From the NCBI GenBank assembly GCA_946811185.2, contig OX328102.1:10851194-10915193 (forward strand): a stretch of 64,000 nt of DNA, written 5' to 3'. Below the pieces are notes generated by a model. The model had not been told where the DNA came from and searched no databases. It was given only the letters and a program-made list of their open reading frames with translations. Position 1 is the first letter of the stretch. Every line of letters starts with the position of its first letter. The position numbers and the translations under genes are program-made. Below, in pieces: positions 1-9,640 of this stretch. Origin of the DNA: Hippopus hippopus (lineage: Eukaryota; Mollusca; Bivalvia; Cardiida; Cardiidae).

Positions 1-202
1 CGTCTGCATTTGCTTTCAAATTTAGATAAGTTTAAAATTTTGTCGTCTGGTAAAAGACTAAGAGTAAATGAGTTACTGCGTTTACCAAAACTCTTGAAAA
101 GCCGACTAGTGTTTGAACGATCAGAAACTTGAAGTGGTCATATAACATTAACTTTATCGTAAACTCAATGCTGACCTTTGCTGATGGTTTGGATCGAATT
201 GA

Positions 203-403
203 ATTCACTCTTTACCAGTTCCCGAAAATTCAAAGCATTTGCAGACGACAAAATAAAAGAGGCCCAAGTAGTCAAAATTGTGTTTGAAAGGGTAGACAAC
301 CTTGCTGGTTACCAGCATTTTTTCTTTTTTTTTCTCACAGTTTTCAAAAAAAACCCTTTTTTTTAAGGTCGTTTAAACACGGGATCGTGTAGTAAAGGGT
401 TAA
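203..403 (+). repeat. MITE-A copy
   Basis: Plus orientation. It has CACTCTTTACC at the left and GTAAAGGGTTAA at the right. The second half of the central palindrome is degraded into a T-rich run. Confidence 0.7.
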
Positions 404-469
404 ATGCCACAGACTGGATTTTCTGTCATGTAAAAGCAGAGACATTCATCTCTTTCATTTTGGTATTTA

Positions 470-588
470 GGCACCCAGCCCACTATATGTATTATGCTGG
501 AGATGGTTTGTTTTTCAATGGTGTTAACGCCGCTTTCATATCACGACGACCGCGCGCTTATTCTTATATTTCCAGGGTTCGAATCAAC
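470..588 (+). repeat. SINE fragment
   Basis: It contains the GTGTTTAACGCC-type body motif shared with the SINEs at 5797, 22445 and 43341, then a GGTTCGAATC box-B-like stretch. It is truncated and its orientation is uncertain. Confidence 0.4.
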
Positions 589-808
589 CCTGTACCAAAC
601 AATCCCGAGTTTAAACGAACATGGAAAAGGCAGCTTTTGAAAACATTGTGGGAAAAGGAGAAAATGCTGGTAACCAGCATTTTCTCCTTTTCCCACAATG
701 TTTTCTACCAGTTAAAATACAATATTTTGTAAACCATTTCAATTGTCGTCCGTAAATTCCTTCAAGTTGGGCTAATCTAAAATTTTGCTGTGTGTAAAGG
801 GTAATAGG
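589..808 (-). repeat. MITE-A copy
   Basis: Minus orientation. The central palindrome (GGAGAAAATGCTGG / CCAGCATTTTCTCC) is perfect around 660-690. The end TGTGTAAAGGGTAA is slightly mutated from TTAA. Confidence 0.75.
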
Positions 809-1297
809 ATACAAGGCTTTGGCTCTGCAATGCCTTGCCTTAGGACAATCCCACGTTACCAGAGTGAGCCAGAAAGTTCCGATCATAAATCGGGCGTCAC
901 TGTGGTCATAAATCTTGCGTCATCGTGGGAAAAAGAGCAACAAGCAGTTATTCTGGCTTCCATCAATTTGTGTGTGTGTGTTTTCGTTTCACTGTCCGAA
1001 AACTATATTTTTCTTTACTTCAAATTTTCCCCTTTGTATTATTGGTTCTTGTCAGCAGTATGTCTAAAATGACCCGGATGAAATAGGATTAAGTCCATAA
1101 ACTGCTTAACCCTTCAACAGACGACAAAAAATTACACTATCCCAAATTGAAAGCAGTTGTAGACGACATACATGTATATATAAAAATGGTGCAAATAAAA
1201 AGATTTGTCCTTACAAGGATCGGATAGAAAACATTTCGGAAAAAGAGAAAATGTCCTTAATCGGCAATTTCTCCTTCTCGTTTTCTTTGACAAAACG

Positions 1298-1391
1298 GAT
1301 TTTATAGATCCATAATCATGTAATGACTTGCTTGGTATCATGCATCACGGAGACGCATTAAATCTCCTTTTGCCAGAGCCTGGCTCAGATT
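1298..1391 (+). repeat. MITE-D end fragment
   Basis: It matches the right-hand ~95 bp of the MITE-D copies at 7391 and 54232 (TTATGGATCC, GATGACTTGC, then CTTTTTGCCAGAGC-like end). Confidence 0.55.
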
Positions 1392-1441
1392 CATTGGTTC
1401 TTTGCAGCCTAAATGTTTCAGAGTCGATCAAATCTTTAATT

Positions 1442-1702
1442 GGCCTGCAACACGCGGAAAGGGACATTCGGACATTTGTGTAAAGTGCCGTCTCGGATCA
1501 GCCTGCGCAATCCGCGCAGGCTAACCCGAAACGATACTTTCGGTTTTTATGTAATTTTCTGTTTTGCGCATGTCTACTGAAGGACAAAATCGAAGGTAGT
1601 CGTAAAGTGTCGTCTCGGATTGGCCTGCGCGGACTGCGCAGGCTGATCTGAGACGACACTTTACGCAAATATCCGAATGCCCCTTTTCGCGTGTTGCAAG
1701 CC
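1442..1702. repeat. MITE-C copy
   Basis: A ~260-bp element with long terminal inverted repeats (GGCCTGCAACACGCG at left, CGCGTGTTGCAAGCC at right). It has two internal GC-rich palindromes (AGCCTGCGC...GCGCAGGCT). The second copy is at 8657. Its right end is only 26 bp from the following splice acceptor. Confidence 0.8.
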
Positions 1703-1728
1703 TTATGATAGATCACGTTTAATTACAG

Positions 1729-3250
1729 GCAGCTGGTGTACCCAGAGAAGCCCACAGGAAAAGAACCATGGCGATTTAGCACAGCCAGTTCGCACCCCTC
1801 AAGAGAGACCAAATTTAGAGTCGGTCGCACCAGTGACTACTGGCAGGAAACTGAAGACCAGTGGTTACAGGAAAATTCGAACTCGAACTATCTGGATCAA
1901 GAATCGGTGCCCAAAAAACACCGACCCAACGGCAGAAAAGTGTTACGTAAATCGTCCCACCACTCAGGCAGCACGTCAGACGACGCCTTTCTCCATAAAG
2001 ACTTCGTACATTATCCGGGCTTCCAAGGATCACAAGGCCAGTCACAAAGTTTGAAATATAAATTTGGTAAGAAAAAATCGAGTTTAACTTCTGAAAACGC
2101 AGTAAAACCGCCACCAACAAAATTCAAACCAAAAGGATATGGGAGTTTGTACGATGAATTAGAATTCGAGAGAAGATATAAGAAGGTTTTTGACCTAAAT
2201 AAACATATCCATTTTGTACATTCGAATTTTTTAAGTGGTCAGAGATTAATCAAAAGAACCAAGTTACCTCCAATCGGTCACATTCCGTCCGTTCAGTCCG
2301 ATCCGATGGACAGCGGCGATATTTTTGCCATCATGTCTGTACAAAAATACAACCATCCAAGTGATTCCGAAAAGACGCGCCTAACTTTATCAAATCCCGG
2401 AAGTGGAATACGGCGGTCAGATGGGTTCCCTACAAATAGAATCAGATTAGAAGTTTCTCAGAGCCTTGATACACCTGTCGGCTTTGTGCCGGGCACCATT
2501 CCAAAAACAGGATGTTCTCCATTTGACGGGATTTACGGTTCAAACAATGAGATTACGCGGGAGAATTTGTATAGACTCCAGAGCCTTTTGAAAGAAGAAC
2601 AAACCAAGTCACAGAAAACATTAAATGAGTCAGAGGCGGAACGAAATCAGTCAGACTCACGCAAATATCAGGTTGCTAAAAGGAAAAAGGAGGAAGAGAG
2701 AAGAAAACTGACAGCACGCAATCAACCGTCGAAACAGGAAAGTGTACATTCGGTGGACATCGGTTCTGAAGCACCGGATGACAATGAACCCTTTAATATT
2801 CGAGTTCATGTTGAGATAAAACCGCATAAGGAAGACGAAATTATTGAAGAACACTTGGGTGAAAGTCCTCGTGAATCACCGCGGCAAACAAATAAGTCTC
2901 CAGAGGGAGTAGACGTCAAAAGTAACATAGATGCAGCCGAACAAGTCGAAGCATACGACTCGTTTGAAGAAAGAGTAGTTTTTCCTACTGAACTTAATGC
3001 TTTAGATGACGGTAAAAACGTTACGGACGAAGGTGAAACCCAATTAGAAACATACATAAAACCGAGAAACATTTCAATATCAACAAACGAGTATGGCTTT
3101 ATCACGAAAAAGGTACAGTATCCGCAAAATTTTGTCATTGAAAATTCGATACCTGAAACACACAATACAAGTGAAACAGAAGACAATGTGGAAGATGAAG
3201 TTTTAAATAGCAAAGAAGCAAACGTAACTGACAAAGAGCCGAGTGAATGA
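1729..3250 (+). CDS. last coding exon of an unrecognised gene (5' partial)
   Basis: The open frame runs 506 codons to a TGA at 3248-3250. It opens directly after a splice acceptor, with one base left over from a split codon and no ATG near the start, so the N-terminus is encoded left of the window. The protein is highly polar and low in complexity: a basic N-terminal third, a Lys/Glu-rich coiled-coil-like stretch around residues 285-335, and an acidic Ser/Thr/Glu-rich C-terminal third. No signal peptide, membrane segment or catalytic motif is visible. The length and uninterrupted frame in AT-rich DNA argue for a real exon. I do not recognise the family; a cytoskeletal or scaffold role would be a guess. 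A poly(A) signal lies 361 bp downstream of the stop. Confidence 0.8.
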
Positions 3251-3309
3251 GATAGTTTTGTTAGATATAAATCTACATAGACTGCAAAAATCCCTAACAA
3301 AGTTTGAGG

Positions 3310-3530
3310 GTGTATTGACCCTGAAACTTTCACGCCGATAGTAAAGACTCATATAATATTTAAAACATAGTTGTAGGAGGACACATGATGTCTCCTACTC
3401 GGACAGTGTAGATACAAGATCAGACTGCACGTTCTGTGCAGTCTGATCTTGATCTATACTGTCCGCAAAAGGTCAGTGAGTCACGCTTTCGTGCAATCTG
3501 ATCATGATCTTTGCTGGCCACAAAAGCACT
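3310..3530 (-). repeat. MITE-B copy in a 3' UTR
   Basis: It carries the MITE-B palindrome (AGATCAGACTGCAC / GTGCAGTCTGATCT) at about 3409-3470, flanked by CGGACAGTGTAGAT and its inverse. It lies between the stop codon and the poly(A) signal of the first gene, so the transcript would carry a stem of about 28 bp. Confidence 0.75.
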
Positions 3531-3610
3531 TTATTTCTGTCTTCTTATGCTATGATTTCAACAGTCTATTGTAATTCATTGTATTCTTTTTCTTGCCTTA
3601 GAGTTTGTGC

Positions 3611-3616
3611 AATAAA
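3611..3616 (+). terminator. poly(A) signal
   Basis: AATAAA, followed within 30 bp by a TG/T-rich stretch. It fits as the cleavage signal of the gene ending at 3250. Confidence 0.6.
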
Positions 3617-3956
3617 ATAATCTGAAACCTTCCATTTATTGTGTTACATTTGCCCTAAATACCAGCAGAGACCTTTCTGAACCCAAACTTCATCTATACA
3701 AGAAGTCTGAAACGCTCTCCTAAGAGATATTCGCCAGAAATCAATGTGTGTGTGTGTAAGAGAGAGAGAGAGAGCGTTCAATTAAGATCAAGCTTAATGA
3801 AATTTTGGACAAAGCTGTGGCCTGAAGAATGAACACAAAATTTGACCTAGGACCTCCTTTTGGTGGGGCGTGAGCCTTTTTGATTCGTAACAACATGTCT
3901 GACAAATACTGTTAGGTTCCAAACTGGCAAGATATTGGTAGAGAACGAGTTTTGCC

Positions 3957-4196
3957 TTAACTCTAGACCAGTCAAAATTGAAAGTATTTGCAGGCGACAA
4001 ACTAAATGTTGCACAAGTTAAGAAATTTTCCTTTGAAATGGTAAAAAACATTATCGGAAGAGGAGAAAATGCTGATTACCAGCATTTTCTCCTTTTCCCA
4101 AAATGATAAAGTGGTTTCAGAAACCTTCTGTGGTGGGGGGAGGGGGGGGGAACTGAGGTGTTCGTTAAAAATTGGGATTGTGTGGTAAACGGTTAA
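3957..4196 (+). repeat. MITE-A copy
   Basis: TTAA at both ends, with a central palindrome at 4050-4100. It carries a G-run insertion near 4134-4150. Confidence 0.75.
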
Positions 4197-4371
4197 AGAA
4201 CATTTGAATATAATTTTTATATGGAGGTCTGTTCAGGATCAAGAGTTATTTTTAACCTTTATTCTACCTTTTGCAAGCATATGTCGCTTTGGCCAACGTT
4301 GTAAACAAACTGAATATCTGTCCATTTGTACATACATGCACATGTATATGTAACTGATTTTCAACCTTTTG

Positions 4372-4555
4372 TTTGTTTGGTGTTCAACACGGTTTCCAAC
4401 ATTATTTCAAGTGTATCTCAGCAGCTTACGCCATTACTAGCCTTTGCCGTATCATCAATCCTCAGAAAGAATTTAGCAAAGCTGGGGGTTTGAACCTGTT
4501 ACTCCTGGATTTCAAGCTCTGAATGCTACCGACTGAACCTCAAGACTCAACGATT
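4372..4555 (-). repeat. degraded tRNA-headed SINE
   Basis: It starts with the TGTTTGGTGTTCAAC tail motif and ends with a tRNA-like head read on the minus strand (GCTACCGACTGAACC; box-B region TTTGAACCTG). Confidence 0.5.
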
Positions 4556-4880
4556 ATTGGTTCCAAACTAGATTTATGTAGTTGCCTGAAGACAGCCGAT
4601 CGTGGTCTGCATTCAAAGGGTACGTCAACATAAATAAGATCAAAATATTCTGGTATTCATAACAAACTAAGTGTTGTTTTGGAGTTTTATTATATTTTAC
4701 TTTTTTGCACTAAAAATGACAGAAAGTGTATTATATTCAGTTTAAAAAAAGCGTCAATAGTAAATACTTTACACAATATTTACAAAGGAGTTTAAAAACA
4801 ACATGGTGACACAAAACAATATACAAAATCTACAAAGATGAGAAATCATAAAGCACTGTACAGTCTTCATAGTTTCATCC

Positions 4881-5102
4881 TTAACTAATCGACAAAATTT
4901 TAGACTAGTCCAAATTCAAAGCACTTGCAAACTACAAATTGAATATGACTAAAATGATGGCATTTGTATCGGAAAGGATAGAAAACATTGTGGGAAAAGA
5001 AGAAAATGCTGACTAGCAGCATTTTCTTCTTTTCCCACAATCTTTTCAGAAGCCTTCTTTCTCGGGGTCGTTTAAATTTGGGATTGTGTGGTAAAGAGTT
5101 AA
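4881..5102 (+). repeat. MITE-A copy
   Basis: TTAA ends, palindrome around 5000-5040. It shares its right TTAA (5099-5102) with the next copy. Confidence 0.75.
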
Positions 5103-5316
5103 TCCTTTTATCAGGCGATAAAAAATTGACACTAAATTGAAGGCATTGGCGAATTGGTAGCGGCTCAAAAAATGGGATTTGTCTCTGGAAGGGTATAAAA
5201 CATTGTGCGAAAAGGAGAAATGCTGGTTTCCAGCATTTTCTCCTTTTCTCACATTGTTTTCAAAAGCTTTTTTCCTCAGGGTCATTAAAACGCACGATTG
5301 TGTGGTACACAGTTAA
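5099..5316 (+). repeat. MITE-A copy abutting the previous one
   Basis: Same orientation as its left neighbour and begins at the TTAA shared with it. The palindrome is at about 5195-5265. Confidence 0.75.
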
Positions 5317-5560
5317 ATGCTTTCCAAATCGTTCTGTATAAACCCTAAGAGACTCGGGTTTCGAGCATGTTCTCCTTTTCCGACAATGCTTTTAAAAGCC
5401 CTTTTCATCAGTGTTGATAAACCACGGAACTGTCAGATAAAGGGTGAAATGGCATTTTCGAATCATTCAGCACAGATTATTTACAGTCAGTTATGTTACG
5501 GGAACTGGTCACTTATGTTTTCTTGGTATCCACAATGAACAGACGGTTACTTTATATTTT

Positions 5561-5768
5561 ATAACCAATCCCGAGTTTAGCAACCCTGAGCTGAGGAATA
5601 GAGCTTTAGAAAACCATCGTGGCAAAATGAGAAAATGCTAATAACCAGCATTTTCTCCTTTATCTCAATGTTTTCTTCCCTTTGAAAGACAAATCCAACC
5701 ATCTTAGCCATATTAAATGTCAAAGGCGAGTGCTTTCCATTTATAAAAAGATAAATTGTCGTCACGGG
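5561..5768 (-). repeat. MITE-A copy, eroded
   Basis: AATCCCGAGTTT end at left, palindrome with mismatches at 5608-5675, eroded right end. Confidence 0.6.
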
Positions 5769-5796
5769 CTAGGTAATGGTTTACTCATTACAGTAA

Positions 5797-6118
5797 GAGA
5801 TTGATTGATTGTATGTTGTTTAACGCCGTTTTCAACGTTATTTCAGTTATATCGCGGCGTCCAGTGCACCTATCCATGCTTTCCTGGAGTCTTTTACCAG
5901 TACTCCGCACAATCTTCTTTCCAAGCCACTGGCTGCTTTCCCACATAATCATCGTCGAAACAATGGTCAGCGGTGGGAGAGGAATGAATCCTGTCGCAGT
6001 GACTATCATCAATCCTCGGAAAGATATTGGCCGAGCCAGGGGTCGTAGCCAGGGATCGAACCCTGGACCCCGTGTTCTCAAGTCCTGCACGCTACCGACT
6101 GAGCTACCGGGGCTCGGC
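5797..6118 (-). repeat. tRNA-headed SINE with target duplication
   Basis: Minus orientation. The right end is a tRNA-like head (read on the minus strand GGTAGCTCAGTCGGTAGC, then box B GGTTCGATCCC). The left end is a (GATT)n tail. TACAGTAA flanks it on both sides (5789-5796 and 6119-6126). Confidence 0.85.
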
Positions 6119-6354
6119 TACAGTAACAGAAAAATCAGTAGCAGACATAAGACAACATACTATTAAGCTTCTCTATGGAACTGCACAAGACATGCAGTCT
6201 GATCTTATATTTACACTGTCTGAGAATTATCTAGAAAGCCTGGTCAAAGTAACCTCTTTCCAGAAAAAATTCAACATTTAAGGGTTTCAAGAAGCTAAAG
6301 GTTTCCTTCGTGGTCATTTTTCTTTAAATCCTGACTAACAAACAGTACTTGCAA

Positions 6355-6581
6355 ATACTCTTTACCAAACGACAAAATTTTAGACTAGTCCAAATTGAAA
6401 GCACTTGCAGACGACAAAATATACGTAACTCAAAAATTGAAATTGTTTCCAACAGGATAGAAAACATTGTGGGAAAAGGAGAAAATGCTGGTCACCAGCA
6501 TTTTCTCCTTTTCCCACAATGTTTTCAAAAGGCTTCTATCTCAGGGTCGTAAAAACCAGGGATTGTTTGGTAAAGGGTTAA
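6355..6581 (+). repeat. MITE-A copy, well preserved
   Basis: ACTCTTTACCAAACGAC start and GGTAAAGGGTTAA end. The central palindrome is nearly perfect over 6455-6525. Confidence 0.85.
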
Positions 6582-6628
6582 AACAGAAAAACCTGACCAC
6601 AGAAAATTCTGTGACATGTATTAAATAA

Positions 6629-7155
6629 GCCATGCTCTGTGAAAAGTGGGTTTAATACATCTGCAAAAATTATCCAACCAGGTCAGCCTGTGCAGGCCGC
6701 GCAGACTGACCTGGATCAAAACTTTTTGCTATTTGTCCAGTTACTGCATGTCCAATGACCATTCTACTTCATGATTCAGTCAAATGTAAGCTTAAACAGA
6801 TTTTATGGATCCAAAAAATACCCGGCCGGGTAGCTCTGGTTAGCATATCCTACTCGTGACCTGGAGGTTGCAGGTTCCATACACGGTTGCGGCAAACTTT
6901 CTTTCCTGCTATTTTTTGCCTCTCACCTCTGATGCATGTGAGAAAAGTAGTCAGTGACTTTGTAAAGCAAGCTGTGTCAGTACTGGTGTGAGAAAGCCAG
7001 GAAACACATGAGTGCGTCACTGACCGCCATGATATGACCTAAGCTGTTAAAATGGCGTTAAACTCCAATACAAAGGATCCATAGTTATGTGATGACTTGG
7101 TCAGTTTAATGGATCACGGAGATGCACGAAATTCCCTTTTGCAAGAGCATGGCTC
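6629..7155 (+). repeat. MITE-D copy split by a SINE
   Basis: The left part (to about 6820) has the GCCATGCTCTGTG end and the CAGGTCAGCCTGTGCAGG palindrome. The right part (from about 7075) has the GATCCATAGTTATG...GCAAGAGCATGGCTC end. The SINE at 6820-7074 lies between them, with GGATCCA on both sides. Confidence 0.7.
6820..7074 (+). repeat. tRNA-headed SINE inside MITE-D
   Basis: The head CGGGTAGCTCTGGTTAGCA resembles a tRNA box A, and GGTTCCATAC resembles box B. The ~150-bp body recurs at 48531-48680. The 3' end is AACTCCAATACAAA. Confidence 0.75.
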
Positions 7156-7390
7156 TATTTTAACTTGGTTTCCTATAACTCATTGCCTACTGCAGACTAC
7201 TTATTACATCCTATACCTCACCATTTTTGACATCATAGCAAAAGACAAATTGCCTATAAGGAGCCAATTCTCTTTCTGCTACATTATCTTTCAATTTTCG
7301 TGTATTTAACCTAAATTTATATTGAATGTATACATCTAACAAGGATGTTTTCTAAGTTAAATGTGCTAAAAACACCTCACTTGTACAATG

Positions 7391-7658
7391 TGAGCCATGC
7401 TTTGTTAATAAGTGTGTTTAATGTATCTGCAAAAAGTATCGACCCACGTCAGCCTGTGCAGTCCGCACAGGCTGACCTGGGTCCATACTTTTTGCTTTTG
7501 GTACATTTTCATTATGTTCAAGGGCCTGTCTAACTCAGGATTCAGTTGGTTCTTATACAAAATGTATTTTATGGATCCATAATTATGCGATCACTTGCTT
7601 TGGTATAATGCACCAAAGAGAAGCATTAAACCCCTTTTTGCCAGAGCAGCGAGTCAAC
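7391..7658 (+). repeat. MITE-D, most complete copy
   Basis: The ends are imperfect inverted repeats (TGAGCCATGCTTTG versus GCCAGAGCAGCGAGTCA). The internal palindrome GTCAGCCTGTGCAG / CTGCACAGGCTGAC-type arms sits around 7448-7485. About 265 bp. Confidence 0.75.
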
Positions 7659-8135
7659 TGATTTTTATACTATAGTAAACTCAAACATATATATTTCAGT
7701 CCTGCTGATCTAATAAAAGTACAACCTTTTAATCTATATATGAGTAAAGTAAGATTATTTCAAAAATCCTGACATCCAACAAATTTAGCAATTTTGATCC
7801 GGGAAATTAAGAAAAATTGGCTTTTTGACTGCCTAAAAATCCTGAAATCAGGATAATCCTGAACACTTTCACTCATACCTATATAATAACTGTACCATTT
7901 TTTTCCCAGTACAATTCATGTACAAACCCCCCCCCCCCCCATCTTCTGTCTCATAAACACACCGGCCCTTTTTGTTTGTATCCCATTTTTCAATGCTTAT
8001 TTTCGAAGATCTGTCTTTTGTAAATTTGGTGACAAAATGGAATAAATTGCCTTTAATGAGCTATTTATCTGGTTGATTCTACATGTATATTAATTTTTTT
8101 TTTGCCTCCTCAACCCAAAACTTTAATTAAGTTCA

Positions 8136-8349
8136 ATAACCCTCTACCAAACAATCCTGTAAGTTTCAGGACCCTAAGAGAAAACATTGTAAGGTAAAAA
8201 AGAAACTGCTGGTAAGCAGCATTTTCTACTTTTTCTACAATGTTTTCTGCCCTTTTACGCACAAATTCCATCATTTGAGCCACATTTGTTGTCTGCAAAA
8301 GCTTTGATTTTGGACAAGTCCAAAATTTTGTCATTTGGAAAAAGGTTAA
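8136..8349 (-). repeat. MITE-A copy, eroded
   Basis: ACCCTCTACCAAACAATCC start and GGTTAA end. Palindrome arms carry mismatches around 8180-8245. Confidence 0.65.
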
Positions 8350-8397
8350 TGAAAGGATGTAGAATCAAAACACTGCTCTCCTGAAATAATGAGTTAC

Positions 8398-8623
8398 TTA
8401 ACCTTATACCAAACAGCAAATTTTTAGACTAGACCAAATTCAAAGCTTTTGCGGATAAAAAAATAAGATGTGGCTAACACAACAGTATTAGTTATTAAAA
8501 GAGTTGAAATTCTGGGAAAGGAAGAAAATGCTGTTTATCAGAATTTTCTCCTTTTTCCTGCAAAGTTTTCAAAAGCTCCTCTACCAGGTCATTAAAACTT
8601 CGGATTGTGTGGTAAAGGATTAA
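8398..8623 (+). repeat. MITE-A copy
   Basis: TTAA at both ends, with GTGTGGTAAAGGATTAA at right. The palindrome arms have diverged. Confidence 0.7.
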
Positions 8624-8656
8624 AACAGATGATCTCTTAGACAGGTTTGACTATAT

Positions 8657-8915
8657 GGCCTGCAACACGCAAAAATGGGCATTCGGACATTTGCGTAAAG
8701 TGTCGTCGTGGATCAGCCTGCGCAGTCAGGCAGATTGATCCGAGACGACACTTTACGACTACATTCGATATTGTCCTACAGTGGACTCGCACAAAACAGA
8801 AATTACATAAGAACGGAAAGTGTCGTCTCGGATAAGCCTGCGCGGACTGCGCAGGCTGATCCAGGATGACACTTTACGCAAATGTCCGAATGCCCTTTTT
8901 CGCGTGTAGCAGGCC
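8657..8915. repeat. MITE-C copy
   Basis: GGCCTGCAACACGC at left and GCGTGTAGCAGGCC at right. It has two internal palindromes around AGCCTGCGCAG and CCTGCGCGG. ATAT abuts both ends, a possible target duplication. Confidence 0.8.
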
Positions 8916-9012
8916 ATATATTCATAAACATATAGCAGAAGATATTGGTAAGAAATAAAACATGATATGCTTATGCTCAAAATGGCTCATAGACTCACAG
9001 GACTGTTACCCT

Positions 9013-9240
9013 TTAACCCTTTACCACACAATGCCGACTTTTAACCACCCCGAGAAAAAGGCCTTTTGAAAACATTGTAGAAAAAGGAGAAAATGCTGGT
9101 AACCAGTATTTTCTCCTTTTCCCACAATGTTTTTTAACCTATCAAAGACAATTTTCACAATTTAGTCATATTTAATGTGTCGTCTGCAATTGCTTTTGGT
9201 TTGGACAAGTCTAAAATTCTGTTGTGTGGTAAAGGGTTAA
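9013..9240 (-). repeat. MITE-A copy, well preserved
   Basis: TTAACCCTTTACCACACAAT at left and GTGTGGTAAAGGGTTAA at right. Palindrome at 9070-9135. Confidence 0.85.
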
Positions 9241-9562
9241 AAGAGAATTAAATTCTACACTTGTCCATATTTGTAACCAACAGTATAAATGAGGTTCTAA
9301 TGATGGGATTTGTCTTTCAAAGATAGAAAACATAGTGGGAAAAGAAGAAAGTGCTGGTTACTAGCGTTTTCTTCTCTTTTTGCCATGTTTTCAACAGCCA
9401 TCTTCCTTTGCACTGACACCATACAATATAGGATTGTTTCCTCAAGAATTTTCAAAATTATCATTCAGGAAGACATTGGTAAATAAACAAAGAGTTTTGA
9501 GACATAATCCTTTTGAAGTCTTTGTAGTAACACAGCATAAAACCAAAGTATTTCTTTGTTCT

Positions 9563-9640
9563 TCAACTGATTCCGAGAGACTTGTGGTTGTCTGTGAGCC
9601 AACTGTGATACAGGTTTAACATATGGTCTTGAGGGCGGAC
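9563..9640 (-). CDS. MBD4: MBD4 exon 12 (last)
   Basis: Acceptor TGTATTTTAG, then 25 codons and TGA. It encodes [14 protein letters not shown], aligning with the end of vertebrate MBD4, and includes the proposed catalytic Asp919. It lies 2.5 kb from exon 11, beyond the tandem-core element at 10305-12041. Confidence 0.9.
   Translation of the reverse strand, partial: VRPQDHMLNLYHSWLTDNHKSLGIS

Larger units (their letters stand above)
1..1728 (+). other. intron upstream of the first coding exon
   Basis: No coding sequence is recognisable here. The stretch ends in a splice acceptor (TTAATTACAG, last base 1728), so it reads as the intron before the exon at 1729. It carries two MITE-A copies, a SINE fragment, a MITE-D end fragment, a MITE-C copy and a short (TG)n run near 970. 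Earlier exons must lie left of the window. Confidence 0.6.

Noticed and set aside
5797..6118. tRNA gene on the minus strand (boxes A and B)
   Set aside because: Only the 5' tRNA-like half is conserved, it recurs in several copies with the same non-tRNA body, and it is flanked by target duplications. It is a SINE head.
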